Source: Gammaproteobacteria bacterium (GTDB taxonomy: Bacteria > Pseudomonadota > Gammaproteobacteria > Competibacterales > Competibacteraceae). Taken from it: 64,000 nucleotides of DNA. Under the pieces are notes generated by a model. It ran no database searches and had not been told where the DNA came from. It saw nothing but the letters and a program-made list of their open reading frames with translations. Shown here in pieces: positions 34,789-43,452 of the stretch. A program made the position numbers and the translations under genes. Within the stretch, counting starts at the first letter, position 1. Each line of letters begins with the position of its first letter. The stretch lies in assembly GCA_024235035.1 (NCBI GenBank), contig JACKNE010000007.1, positions 248,001 to 312,000 of the forward strand, given 5' to 3'.

Positions 34789-37700
34789 ATGCACACCGAC
34801 CTCATCCAGCATGCCCAAGCCGTCGGCGGTCATGTGCTTGCTCGTGGCCGTTATGCGACTTTTCTCACTGCCGTCGGGACGGGGTACTCGGCATGGAATA
34901 ATTTGGTGTTGACGGGTTGGCATGCGGACCCGGTCGAAGACAACGATGGCTTTTTCCTGTATCTGCGCGATTTGGAGAGCGGTGTCTTCTGGTCCTTGGG
35001 CCGACAGCCGACGTCAAGATCGGCGGAGCGCTATGCAACCGGCTTTGCGCCAGGCATCGCTGAACTGCTGCATATCGACAATGGCATCGAAAGTCGGTTG
35101 CAGGTCTGTATCGCTCCGGATGTCGATCTGGAGCTGCGACGGGTCACGTTACGTAATCTCGACGACCGTCCTCGGTGTATTGAAGTGACCAGTTACGCTG
35201 AAGTCGTCATGCATACCTGGCCCGCTCAGGCCGCCCATCCAGCGTTTTCCAAGTTGTTCGTCCAGACCGAGTGGGCGGCGGAGCAACGCACGCTGCTAGC
35301 CCGGCGGCGGCCACGCACGCCGGAGGAACCCACCTGCTGGCTGATGCATGCCTTGGCGAGTGATGAGGATAGTGGCGAATCGCTACAATATGAAACCGAC
35401 CGCGCTCGCTTTATCGGCCGAAGCTATTCACTGGCCGCACCCCAGGCGTTGGTGGAAATGGACCCTCTATCCGGCGCCGTCGGGAACGTGCTCGATCCTA
35501 TTGTCAGCTTGCGGCGGACTGTCGAACTGCCGGCGGGCAGCGAGACGCAGATCACCTTCCTGCTCGGCGCGGCTGCGGACCGCGAAACCGCGCTGGAAGC
35601 GATCGCTCGTTACGCTTCGATGGCCACCATCGAGATGGCGTTCCAAGCCATAGACATCGCACCGATCGTGCGACCGTTTAACCCCTCGAAGGGGACCACG
35701 GACCAGGCGCCTGGGCGACAACGATCGGCAACATCCGACGACTCTTTGTCAGCGGCGAAAGGAGATCAGGATGAGCAGGAAGCATCTCCGTTTTCCTTCA
35801 TCCGGGGGGAAAAGCGCTGGAACGGCGCGGCGTCGCTGGATGTTGCATCACTGCAATTCTGGAATGGCTATGGTGGATTCAGCGCCGACGGTGACGAATA
35901 CGTGATCCGATTGGAGCCAGACGCCAACGGTCGCTTGCGCCTGCCTCCACAACCTTGGGTCAATGTCATCGCCAATCCCCAATTCGGTTTCCTAGCTAGC
36001 GAAACGGGCGCGGGTTATACCTGGAGCCAGAACAGCCGCGAAAACCGTTTGACTCCTTGGGGCAACGATCCGGTGCTCGACCCGCACGGTGAAGCGCTCT
36101 ATCTGCGTGATGAAGACACGGCCCGGTTTTGGTCGCTGACGCCCGGCCCCGTTTCACAACCGGTGTCCCACGAGATTCGCCATGGTTTCGGTTACAGCCG
36201 CTACTATCAGGTCAGCCAGGGTCTGGAACAGGAAGTCTGGCTGTTCGCCGCCCGCGAGGAACCGGTCAAACTGATTCTGATCCGTCTGCATAATCCGGGT
36301 TGCCAGGCGCGCCGACTGTCCCTGTTCAGCTACGCTCAACTAGTGCTGGGCGTATTGCCGGGTCAGCACGCCGAAAAATTGGCGATCGAGCAGGATGGCG
36401 CCACCGGCGCGCTATTGGCTGAGAATCGCAACCGCGAATTTAGCGGGCGGATCGCGTTTGCGGCGGTTGCCCCGACCGATAGCGTACCCATTCGCATCAG
36501 CGGCGACCGTACCGCTTTCATCGGTCGGCATGGGAACCCCAACTGTCCGGCGGCGTTGTCCCGCGACAAAATCCTGGATGGCCGATTGGGTACCGGTCTC
36601 GATCCTTGTTTCGCCCTACAAGTGACGTTGCGCTTGGAACCCGAGAGTACTGTGGAGCGTGCGTTCCTGATCGGTGAGGCGAGTAACCGGGATGAGGCCC
36701 GCCGGTTGATCGACCGCTATAGCGAGGATGGCGCGGTGGCGGCGGCGCTGGCGGAGGTTCGCAAATCCTGGCGTGATCGATTGGCGGCGGTGCGCATTCA
36801 AACGCCAGCACCGGCGCTCGATCTGATGGTCAACGGCTGGGCCGCCTATCAAACCCTGAGTTGTCGATTGTGGGGTCGTTCTGCGTTCTATCAGTCCGGT
36901 GGGGCGTTGGGTTTCCGCGATCAATTGCAGGATGCGGCTGCGCTGATCTATCACAATCCGACGTTGACCCGTCGGCAGCTGCTGTTGCACGCCGCTCAGC
37001 AGTTTTCCGAAGGCGATGTGCTGCACTGGTGGCATCCCCCGGCAGGTTATGGCATCCGCACCCGCTTCAGCGACGACCGGTTATGGCTGCCTTATCTGGC
37101 GGCGTTTTATGGTCGTGCGACGGGTGACTGGAGCGTGTTTAGCGAACCGGTGCGTTTTCTCCGCGCGCGCGCACTGGAACCGGGTGAGGATGAGGCGTTC
37201 CTAACCCCAGAAAATTCTGGCGAGACCGCCAGCTTGTATGAACACTGTTGTCGGGCGCTGGATCGTTCGTTGACCCAAGGCGCGCATGGTTTGCCACTGA
37301 TGGGCAGTGGTGATTGGAACGACGGTATGAATCGGGTCGGTCGCGAAGGGCGCGGCGAGAGCGTCTGGCTAGGGTTTTTCCTGTACGCCATCCTCGGCGA
37401 TTTCATTCCGGTGTGCGGCCAGAACGGTGACTACAATCGGGCGCGACGCTATGCGGCGTTTCGCAGTCATCTGGCCGAGGCGCTCAATGCACAAGGTTGG
37501 GATGGCGAATGGTATCGCCGCGCCTGGTACGACAATGGTGAAGTGTTGGGTTCGTCCGCCAGTGATGAATGTCGGATCGACGCCTTGGCGCAAGCTTGGG
37601 CCGTGATGTCTCGGGCTGCGCCCTGGGCCCGGGCGGAGGCGGCCATGGATGCTGTCGAGCGCCATCTGATTTCCAAGGAGGATGGCCTGATCCGGTTGCT

Positions 37701-38331
37701 GACGCCGCCGTTCGAGAATACGCTGCAGGATCCTGGCTATATCAAAGGCTATGTCGCCGGAGTGCGGGAGAATGGCGGCCAGTACACCCACGCAGCGTTA
37801 TGGGTCGTGCGTGCGCTGGCGGAACTGGGCCGACGCGAACAGGCCGTGCGGTTGCTGGAAATGCTCAGTCCAGTGAGTCACACGCTCACTCCCGAAGCCG
37901 TCGCGATTTATCGGCTGGAACCTTTTTCGGTGGCCGCCGATATTTACGGCGCTGAACCTCATATCGGACGCGGCGGTTGGAGCGGGTACACTGGCTCCGC
38001 AGGCTGGCTGCTGCGGGTGATGTTGGAGTCTATCCTTGGTCTGGAGCTGGTCGAGGGTCACGCCCTGCGCCTGCGCCCCTGCATCCCCGACGATTGGCCT
38101 GGTTTCCAGCTGCGTTACAGTCTACCTAATGGCGAAGCGACCTATGAAATTGCCGTGCGTAATCCCGAGGGTCGAGCAAAACGAGTGGTTGCCGTGGAAA
38201 TCGACGAGCGTCCTGGTCGTATTGAGTACGGCGCCGCTCACGTTCCTTTGTTCCGGGATGGCTATGTTCACCGAGTACTGGTCACTTTAGCGGAGGCGCT
38301 TCAAGATACAGCGCCTGATGTTTCCAGGTGA
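34789..38331 (+). CDS. GH94 glycoside phosphorylase, NdvB C-terminal-like
   Basis: 1180 residues from the ATG at 34789, seven bases after GGGAG. Two GT36-type beta-sandwich domains are visible, at about residues 1-300 (GYSAWNNLVLTGWHADPVEDN) and 370-640 (GAGYTWSQNSRENRLTPWGN). The (alpha/alpha)6 catalytic domain follows with HWWHPPAGYGIRTRFSDDR, GDWNDGMNRVG (GDWNDG at 841-846, with the catalytic Asp) and VRENGGQYTHAALW. This is the phosphorylase half of cyclic beta-1,2-glucan synthase NdvB, without its GT84 synthase half, and is close to stand-alone 1,2-beta-oligoglucan phosphorylases. It should cleave a beta-glucan reversibly with phosphate in the cytoplasm. A Ser/Asp-rich linker joins the two sandwich domains (about 305-345). 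Confidence 0.85.
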   Translation: MHTDLIQHAQAVGGHVLARGRYATFLTAVGTGYSAWNNLVLTGWHADPVEDNDGFFLYLRDLESGVFWSLGRQPTSRSAERYATGFAPGIAELLHIDNGIESRLQVCIAPDVDLELRRVTLRNLDDRPRCIEVTSYAEVVMHTWPAQAAHPAFSKLFVQTEWAAEQRTLLARRRPRTPEEPTCWLMHALASDEDSGESLQYETDRARFIGRSYSLAAPQALVEMDPLSGAVGNVLDPIVSLRRTVELPAGSETQITFLLGAAADRETALEAIARYASMATIEMAFQAIDIAPIVRPFNPSKGTTDQAPGRQRSATSDDSLSAAKGDQDEQEASPFSFIRGEKRWNGAASLDVASLQFWNGYGGFSADGDEYVIRLEPDANGRLRLPPQPWVNVIANPQFGFLASETGAGYTWSQNSRENRLTPWGNDPVLDPHGEALYLRDEDTARFWSLTPGPVSQPVSHEIRHGFGYSRYYQVSQGLEQEVWLFAAREEPVKLILIRLHNPGCQARRLSLFSYAQLVLGVLPGQHAEKLAIEQDGATGALLAENRNREFSGRIAFAAVAPTDSVPIRISGDRTAFIGRHGNPNCPAALSRDKILDGRLGTGLDPCFALQVTLRLEPESTVERAFLIGEASNRDEARRLIDRYSEDGAVAAALAEVRKSWRDRLAAVRIQTPAPALDLMVNGWAAYQTLSCRLWGRSAFYQSGGALGFRDQLQDAAALIYHNPTLTRRQLLLHAAQQFSEGDVLHWWHPPAGYGIRTRFSDDRLWLPYLAAFYGRATGDWSVFSEPVRFLRARALEPGEDEAFLTPENSGETASLYEHCCRALDRSLTQGAHGLPLMGSGDWNDGMNRVGREGRGESVWLGFFLYAILGDFIPVCGQNGDYNRARRYAAFRSHLAEALNAQGWDGEWYRRAWYDNGEVLGSSASDECRIDALAQAWAVMSRAAPWARAEAAMDAVERHLISKEDGLIRLLTPPFENTLQDPGYIKGYVAGVRENGGQYTHAALWVVRALAELGRREQAVRLLEMLSPVSHTLTPEAVAIYRLEPFSVAADIYGAEPHIGRGGWSGYTGSAGWLLRVMLESILGLELVEGHALRLRPCIPDDWPGFQLRYSLPNGEATYEIAVRNPEGRAKRVVAVEIDERPGRIEYGAAHVPLFRDGYVHRVLVTLAEALQDTAPDVSR

Positions 38332-38424
38332 ACCTTGGTGTCATCACCTCGCATCCTTCACTACTCGATAACCTGTCAATTATTCAGCGCCGCAATATGG
38401 TCCGCATTGACTAAATTTGTACAG

Positions 38425-38445
38425 GCGACCGGGCGGTCGCTTCTC
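38425..38445 (+). terminator. Possible weak terminator after the GH94 gene
   Basis: GCGACC and GGTCGC flank a GGGC loop and are followed by TTCTCATT. Short stem and poor T-run, so it is only a candidate. Confidence 0.3.
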
Positions 38446-38474
38446 ATTAACATTGGCTACTGGATTGTTCCGTT

Positions 38475-39341
38475 ATGACTCCTGAATCCTTGGCGCAAGA
38501 TACGCATACCCTGTTTTCTTTACCCGATGTCGCCTTTCGCATCAACGAGTTGATCGAGAAGCCGGACACTCGCTTATCTGAACTCGCCGAAGTGATTTTA
38601 TGTGATCCAGGTTTGTCTGCACGATTGTTGCGGCTCGTCAACAGTGCATACTATGCACTAGCCAAACCAGTGGATACCGTATCGCAAGCCATTCATTTAA
38701 TTGGTCAACGAGAAGTGCAGGACCTGGTGATGGCGACCTCCGCCGTCGATTTGTTCAAAGGGTTGCCGCCAGCGCAGGTCAACATGGAAATGTTCTGGTT
38801 CCACAGCATCGCCTGCGGGATCGCCGCCCGTGAACTGGCCCGGCGCTGTCATTTGCCTGAGGGTGAGCGATTGTTCCTAGCTGGTTTGTTGCATAGCGTG
38901 GGCAAGCTGATCTTCTACAGCCGATGCCCCGATCAATATCGCGAGGTATTGCAGCAAGTCGAGCGGCAAGGGGTGGATGCGGTCGCTGCGGAACTGCAGG
39001 TTTTCGGCTTTACTTATGCGGATCTGAGCGCTGAGCTACTCAAGAATTGGCGGTTTCCCGAGCGCCTTTGGGTTGCTGTCGCTCATCACCTGGAGCCAGC
39101 CCAGGCGCCCAATTACTGGTTGGAGGCGACGATTGTCCATGCGGCCATTTACGTCGCCAACAGTTTGCAGCCCAGCACCCATCCAAGCCTGCCGACCGTG
39201 GCTTCACCCGATATCCTGGCCTCGTTGGCCGATATGCTCGCACTGCCACCAGAGTCGCTGACGGCGCTTCCTGCGGAAATTAATCTACAAGTTATTGAAA
39301 TTTTTGAGATAATACAGCCAGGCGCTACGCTGATCTACTGA
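38475..39341 (+). CDS. HDOD-domain signalling protein
   Basis: 288 residues filled by an HDOD domain: FSLPDVAFRINELIEKPDT, ILCDPGLSARLLRLVNSAYY (about 44-63), IHLIGQREVQDLVMATS, then FWFHSIACGIAARELARRC and FLAGLLHSVGKLIFYSRCP. HDOD proteins are HD-fold relatives that mostly lack catalysis and act in signalling, c-di-GMP and stress circuits. No output domain is attached, so it probably acts by protein contacts. Single gene. Confidence 0.92.
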   Translation: MTPESLAQDTHTLFSLPDVAFRINELIEKPDTRLSELAEVILCDPGLSARLLRLVNSAYYALAKPVDTVSQAIHLIGQREVQDLVMATSAVDLFKGLPPAQVNMEMFWFHSIACGIAARELARRCHLPEGERLFLAGLLHSVGKLIFYSRCPDQYREVLQQVERQGVDAVAAELQVFGFTYADLSAELLKNWRFPERLWVAVAHHLEPAQAPNYWLEATIVHAAIYVANSLQPSTHPSLPTVASPDILASLADMLALPPESLTALPAEINLQVIEIFEIIQPGATLIY

Positions 39342-39409
39342 GGAATGGAGAAAATTTCTGTCTCTCGCCTGTGTATGGAGAAGGTATGCAGGTGTGCATA
39401 TAACTTTTC

Positions 39410-39438
39410 TTGACATGAAATCATCAAACCTGAATAAT
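39410..39438 (+). promoter_or_regulatory. Predicted sigma-70 promoter of tRNA-Met
   Basis: A perfect TTGACA (39410-39415) and AATAAT (39433-39438) with 17-bp spacing lie 43 bp upstream of the mature tRNA. Confidence 0.7.
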
Positions 39439-39481
39439 CCACCGTTCTTAGCGTTCCTGCCATTGCTGCTTCTTTTCGATT

Positions 39482-39558
39482 GGCTACGTAGCTCAGGTGG
39501 TTAGAGCACGGCACTCATAATGCCGGTGTCGGTGGTTCGAGTCCACCCGTAGCCACCA
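39482..39558 (+). tRNA. tRNA-Met (CAT), elongator
   Basis: A 77-base cloverleaf with all arms paired: acceptor GGCTACG/CGTAGCC, D stem GCTC/GAGC, anticodon stem CGGCA/TGCCG with loop CTCATAA, T stem GGTGG/CCACC with TTCGAGT, discriminator A and encoded CCA. It is very close to the E. coli elongator tRNA-Met and lacks the initiator-type C-A mismatch at the top of the acceptor. An integrase remnant abuts its 3' end. Confidence 0.97.
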
Positions 39559-39900
39559 TTAAATCAAGCGCTTGCTTGCCATTACTTGTGTTCTGACAAG
39601 AATCAGATTGGGAGATTCTTGGAACATGGGTTCTGTGATCTTCTCCGCGGCTGCGAGCAGATTTCCCAGTTCCGCTGCGCTGTAATGGGTAGTGATTCTC
39701 CTAGACTGGTGTCCGAGCAGGTCTTGTCGGTCTTCCAGCGATATGCCCGCCGCTCTGAGCCGCATTCCAAAGGTATACGGCAAGTCATGGACTTGCGCGG
39801 TATCCGATCCAACAGCGTGTCGGGCCTTGCGCCAAGCGGAATGGTTCATTCGGTTGATGGGATGACCCTCGAAGGTGAACACGGATTCCCAGTGCACATC
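39559..39900 (-). pseudogene. Tyrosine recombinase remnant at the tRNA-Met 3' end
   Basis: About 113 codons of the C-terminal catalytic region of a phage-type integrase remain. VHDLPYTFGMRLRAAG corresponds to the usual HDLRHTFG box, so the catalytic Arg is Pro and the His is Tyr. DLLGHQSRRITTHYSAAEL retains the LGH block and Tyr. An in-frame TAG at 39901-39903 ends the frame just upstream, and the N-terminal two thirds are missing. The stop codon touches the tRNA, the usual position of a tRNA-targeting integrase. No second att copy of the tRNA end was found in the window. Confidence 0.8.
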
Positions 39901-39978
39901 CTATGATTTTCCACCCTTTAATTAAGCGCAGCTATATCGACCTACCTCTTTAGCGAGTTTTTATGCCGTAAACAACAA

Positions 39979-39988
39979 TTTGTTGTGT
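39979..39988 (+). promoter_or_regulatory. Third copy of the TTTGTTGTGT motif
   Basis: Ten-base match to the ompW and porin motifs, located about 45 bp upstream of the first porin -35 hexamer in A+T-rich DNA. Confidence 0.35.
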
Positions 39989-40034
39989 TATTGATCAAAA
40001 ATATAAAAATTTGTGTTTTTTTTGAAAATATCAG

Positions 40035-40063
40035 TTGCATTTTCGCTTCTGAATGCGTATAAA
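40035..40063 (+). promoter_or_regulatory. Predicted promoter of the first porin
   Basis: TTGCAT (40035-40040) and TATAAA (40058-40063) with 17-bp spacing. The second porin has the same arrangement at 41397-41425, which supports the call. Confidence 0.7.
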
Positions 40064-40089
40064 TCTCCTCAATGAATTGTAAGCGCCCT

Positions 40090-40113
40090 TTTGTTGTGTA
40101 TATACAACACAAA
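40090..40113 (+). promoter_or_regulatory. Near-palindromic operator-like site in the first porin leader
   Basis: A 24-bp imperfect palindrome centred on GTATATAC with half sites TTTGTTGTGT and ACAACACAAA. About 20 of 24 positions match the reverse complement. It lies between the promoter and the ribosome site, where a repressor or an RNA hairpin (TGTTGT/ACAACA) could act. Its left half is identical to the ompW motif. Confidence 0.45.
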
Positions 40114-40128
40114 CCTAGGAGTTTAACC

Positions 40129-41256
40129 ATGAAAAAGTCTACGCTTGTACTGGCGGTGGCCGCTGCACTGACCGGTTTTGGTTCCGTTGCCGTTGCGGAT
40201 ACCACGCTGTATGGTTCCGCCCGGGTGTCGATCGACTATGTGGATATCGATAAGCCGGCGGGGTTCCTGAGCGACAGTATCGATTATTGGGATGTTTTCA
40301 ATGACTCTTCTCGCCTGGGTGTTCGGGGTGAGGAAGACTTGGGCGGTGGCTTGAGCGCCATCTATCAGTATGAATTTGGTGTCGACCTGACTGACGGTGG
40401 CAATTTTAACAGCAACCGCCCGAAATGGGTCGGGCTGAAAGGTGGCTTCGGCGCCGTCACCCTGGGCACCCAGTGGTCCGCTTATTACAATGTCACAGGC
40501 GTCGCGGATATCTTCAACAGCTCTCGTACTTTCGCCACCGACACGGGTTATCTGGGTGGACAATACGGCCATCGTCTCGACAATACCGTCCTCTATACCT
40601 CGCCGAACATGAGCGGTTTCACCGCCCAAGCCATGTTGGTCATGAATGGCGTCCAAAACGATGGTCGTACTCCCGATGTCTCCGACGGTGTTGATCTGTG
40701 GCAGGTAGCCGGCGTTTATAGCAATGGTCCGTTCTATGCGGGCGCGGCTTTCATGCAGTTGCAGGATTTCGACAATAACGCCGTTTTCGACAGTGATAAC
40801 CGGCAAGGATGGGCGGTGGTCGGCGCTTACAAGCCGGGGCCGTTCACCATTGGCCTGCTGTATGAAGGAGGCGATCTGAACAACATCAGCCTTTCGGGCG
40901 TCAACCCGCTTGATGGCCGCGACACATGGGCTCGTATCGGTGATGTTGAGGATACCAACAATTATTACCTGTTTGGTTCCTACAAATTCGGCAATAATGA
41001 AATCAAGGCGGCCTATGTCTATACGGATCCGGATGGCAAGTATGGGCTGGTCAGGGCCAATGGCACTGTGCGCCCTGGTACCGAGCAAAGTTTCGACACA
41101 ATCCAGAATCTGCTGTTGGGCTATCAATATAACTTCAGCAAGCGGACTCGGGTGTGGATTGAATACCTGGGACGCCAGGATGACAATGACGGCGCTTTGA
41201 ATACCATTAAGGGCGACCAGAACATCGTCTCCATCGGTACCCGTCATGACTTCTGA
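40129..41256 (+). CDS. General outer membrane porin (first of tandem pair)
   Basis: 375 residues from the ATG at 40129 with AGGAG upstream. The signal peptide is cleaved after VAVA (about residue 22), giving mature DTTLYGSARVSIDYVD. LGVRGEEDLGGGLSAIYQYEFGVD and the glycine-rich constriction region RPKWVGLKGGFGAVTLGTQW are typical of trimeric 16-strand porins of the Gram-negative porin family. The C-terminus ends in Phe (GTRHDF), the outer-membrane assembly signal. It should form a general diffusion channel. About 275 bp upstream of a paralogue with the same topology. Confidence 0.93.
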   Translation: MKKSTLVLAVAAALTGFGSVAVADTTLYGSARVSIDYVDIDKPAGFLSDSIDYWDVFNDSSRLGVRGEEDLGGGLSAIYQYEFGVDLTDGGNFNSNRPKWVGLKGGFGAVTLGTQWSAYYNVTGVADIFNSSRTFATDTGYLGGQYGHRLDNTVLYTSPNMSGFTAQAMLVMNGVQNDGRTPDVSDGVDLWQVAGVYSNGPFYAGAAFMQLQDFDNNAVFDSDNRQGWAVVGAYKPGPFTIGLLYEGGDLNNISLSGVNPLDGRDTWARIGDVEDTNNYYLFGSYKFGNNEIKAAYVYTDPDGKYGLVRANGTVRPGTEQSFDTIQNLLLGYQYNFSKRTRVWIEYLGRQDDNDGALNTIKGDQNIVSIGTRHDF

Positions 41257-41287
41257 TCATTGTTGCTGAGTTAGCTTCAGCGCAACG

Positions 41288-41316
41288 AACGGACGCTTTC
41301 GAGCGTCCGTTTGCAT
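41288..41316 (+). terminator. Rho-independent terminator of the first porin
   Basis: Perfect 10-bp stem AACGGACGCT/AGCGTCCGTT closed by a TTCG tetraloop, followed by TTTGCATTT. It lies about 30 bp after the stop. Confidence 0.85.
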
Positions 41317-41396
41317 TTATACGGCGATAAAGATGACAGGCATTTCGTGTTGTTTGTTGTCTTAATGATAAAAGTTGTATTTTCGCAGGATGATAG

Positions 41397-41425
41397 TTGC
41401 TTTTTTACCGCAATACGTATATAAA
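41397..41425 (+). promoter_or_regulatory. Predicted promoter of the second porin
   Basis: TTGCTT (41397-41402) and TATAAA (41420-41425) with 17-bp spacing, embedded in the same kind of A+T-rich sequence as the first porin promoter, including a GTTGTATTTTCG block just upstream. Confidence 0.7.
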
Positions 41426-41528
41426 GTGATTTAAGGATTTTTGAGTTTGTTTTCCTATCAAAGCGACCGATTGATGGGAAAACGAAATTTAAGACATTGA
41501 TCGATTGATAATTACTTGGGATTACGCC

Positions 41529-42668
41529 ATGAAAAAAACCGTTCTTGCTCTAGCTGTTGCTACCACTCTTGCTGCTCCGGTGGTTACCCAAGCTGATACG
41601 ATTCTGTATGGTTCTGCGCGCGTGTCGATAGATTACATCGATGAAGATCCCATCAATGGATATTGGGATGTTGTCGATAACGACTCGCGCCTCGGTGTCC
41701 TGGGTAGTGAAGAGCTGGGTGGTGGCTTAAGTGCTATTTACCAGTACGAGTTTGGCGTCGATGTGACTGACGGTGGCAATTTTAACGGCAACCGCCCGAA
41801 GTTCGTCGGTCTCAGGGGTGGTTTTGGCAGCCTGACCGTGGGTACTCAAGAAAGCCCTTATTACCATGTCACTGGCATCACCGACACCTTCAATAGTAGC
41901 AAATCCTTTGGTAGCACAGCTTGGTTGGGAGGATCGCTTGACGGTTTTACCGTCAACATCAGCTCTGATCGGGCTTCTGGCGGAGGCGCCCTGACTCGTC
42001 TTTCAAACAGTATTTATTATGCAACGCCAGATTTTAATGGCTTCACGGGTGAAGCCATGCTGGTTTTGAATGGCGCTAATAACGAGCCTGGTTATTCGGA
42101 TGGTATCGATATGTGGAACATTGCGGCCAAGTATAGCAATGGTCCATTTTTCGCGGGGGTTAGCTATATCAGTCTCGATGGCGAGAAAGTCTCTGCCGAT
42201 ATTGCTAACAACGCGGTTGCTAGCATTGATTTGGACATGGATCAATGGACGGTGGGATTAGGTTATACAGCGGGACCTTTCAGTGTGGGTCTCATCTACG
42301 AGCAAGGCACCCTGAACGAATGGGGCCTCCTGCGTGATTATACGATCGACGGCAGGATTAATGGCGTAAGATTCAATGATGTGAAATTCTTCCCTGGCGC
42401 CGATGATGCCCAAAATTGGTACCTGACGGCATCCTACGCTTTTGGTAACAACACCATCCGAGCCGCTTACGGCCAGTTGGATACCGGTATTAGCCGTGAC
42501 TTCGTAGGTAATACCTACGACGATAAGATGGATAATTATTTGGTCGGCTATCAGTACAACTTCAGCAAGCGGACTTCAGTTTGGGCTGAATACATTGGCC
42601 GCCGAGCCGACAACATTCTTTATGGTGATCAAGACGCCGTTTCCATCGGCACCCGTGTGGATTTCTGA
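41529..42668 (+). CDS. General outer membrane porin (second of tandem pair)
   Basis: 379 residues from the ATG at 41529 (MKKTVLALAVATTLAAPVVT), cleaved near TQA/DTI. Strongly similar to the upstream porin in the N-terminal strands (YGSARVSIDYID, LGGGLSAIYQYEFGVDVTDGGNFNGN partly shared) and the last strands (YNFSKRTSVWAEYIGRR), but divergent in the loops. It ends GTRVDF with terminal Phe. A tandem duplication with loop divergence suggests different permeability or phage exposure. It has its own promoter and terminator. Confidence 0.93.
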   Translation: MKKTVLALAVATTLAAPVVTQADTILYGSARVSIDYIDEDPINGYWDVVDNDSRLGVLGSEELGGGLSAIYQYEFGVDVTDGGNFNGNRPKFVGLRGGFGSLTVGTQESPYYHVTGITDTFNSSKSFGSTAWLGGSLDGFTVNISSDRASGGGALTRLSNSIYYATPDFNGFTGEAMLVLNGANNEPGYSDGIDMWNIAAKYSNGPFFAGVSYISLDGEKVSADIANNAVASIDLDMDQWTVGLGYTAGPFSVGLIYEQGTLNEWGLLRDYTIDGRINGVRFNDVKFFPGADDAQNWYLTASYAFGNNTIRAAYGQLDTGISRDFVGNTYDDKMDNYLVGYQYNFSKRTSVWAEYIGRRADNILYGDQDAVSIGTRVDF

Positions 42669-42704
42669 TTTTTCAGGCCTGGGCAAACAACAGGCGTAAG
42701 GGCG

Positions 42705-42736
42705 ACGGGCGCTGCCGCAAGGTGGCGCCCGTTTTT
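42705..42736 (+). terminator. Rho-independent terminator of the second porin
   Basis: A 12-bp stem (ACGGGCGCTGCC with GGTGGCGCCCGT, two G-T pairs) closed by a GCAA tetraloop and followed by TTTTT. It lies between the convergent porin and rpiA genes. Confidence 0.9.
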
Positions 42737-42761
42737 CATTGCCTATCACAAAATTCACAGA

Positions 42762-43418
42762 TCATTTCAACACCCGCACCTCATCCGCCGTGCCCAGCAA
42801 TAGCACATCCGCTGGGCGCAGCGCAAACAACCCGACGGTTACTACACCCGCGATATTGTTCAATTCGGTTTCCAATTTAGGCGGATCTACAATTGCCAGG
42901 TTATAGACATCCAGAATCAGATGGCCGTTATCCGTGCTAAAATTCTCCCGCAGCACGGGTTGCCCGCCGCGTTTGAGCAACTCGCGCCCGACATAACTGC
43001 GCGCCATCGGGATGACCTCGACGGGCAGAGGAAATGTCCCCAAGACATCCACCTGTTTGGAGCAATCGGCAATACATACAAACAAGTCACTGGCGGCGGC
43101 CACGATCTTTTCCCGAGTCAATGCCCCGCCACCGCCCTTGATCATGTGCAAATGACAATTGACTTCATCGGCGCCATCTACGTATAACGGCAAAGGTCCC
43201 GCTGCATTCAAATCCAGCACTGGAATCTTGCACGCTTTCAGGCGTTGCGTGGTTGCCTCGGAACTCGACACCGCTCCCTCGATCCGGTGCTTGATACGCG
43301 CCAAGGCGTCAATAAAATAGTTGACCGTCGATCCGGTGCCAATGCCGATGATCGTATCGTCTTCGACATAGTCTAAAGCCGCGGCGGCGGCGCGTTTTTT
43401 CATTTCATCGTTGGACAT
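42762..43418 (-). CDS. rpiA: Ribose-5-phosphate isomerase A
   Basis: 218 residues from the ATG at 43418 (MSNDEMKKRAAAAALDYV) behind GGGGGAAC; a longer upstream frame would run into ilvA. Substrate-binding loops IGTGSTVN, LYVDGADEVN and MIKGGGGALTREK, and catalytic-region Asp and Glu within them, are intact. It interconverts ribose 5-phosphate and ribulose 5-phosphate in the pentose phosphate pathway. Divergent from ilvA with 34 bp between start codons, a pairing common in gammaproteobacteria. Confidence 0.97.
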   Translation of the reverse strand: MSNDEMKKRAAAAALDYVEDDTIIGIGTGSTVNYFIDALARIKHRIEGAVSSSEATTQRLKACKIPVLDLNAAGPLPLYVDGADEVNCHLHMIKGGGGALTREKIVAAASDLFVCIADCSKQVDVLGTFPLPVEVIPMARSYVGRELLKRGGQPVLRENFSTDNGHLILDVYNLAIVDPPKLETELNNIAGVVTVGLFALRPADVLLLGTADEVRVLK

Positions 43419-43452
43419 GGCAGTGTTCCCCCCTGAGTCTTCCAAAATTATC

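Noticed and set aside
39395..39403. GCATATAAC-like box near the tRNA promoter as an attC end
   Set aside because: No partner box or bulged stem is found at a suitable distance; it lies in a normal promoter region.
40123..41247. Minus-strand open frame (about 374 codons) across the first porin
   Set aside because: Opposite strand of an obvious porin gene with signal peptide, promoter and terminator; composition-driven shadow.
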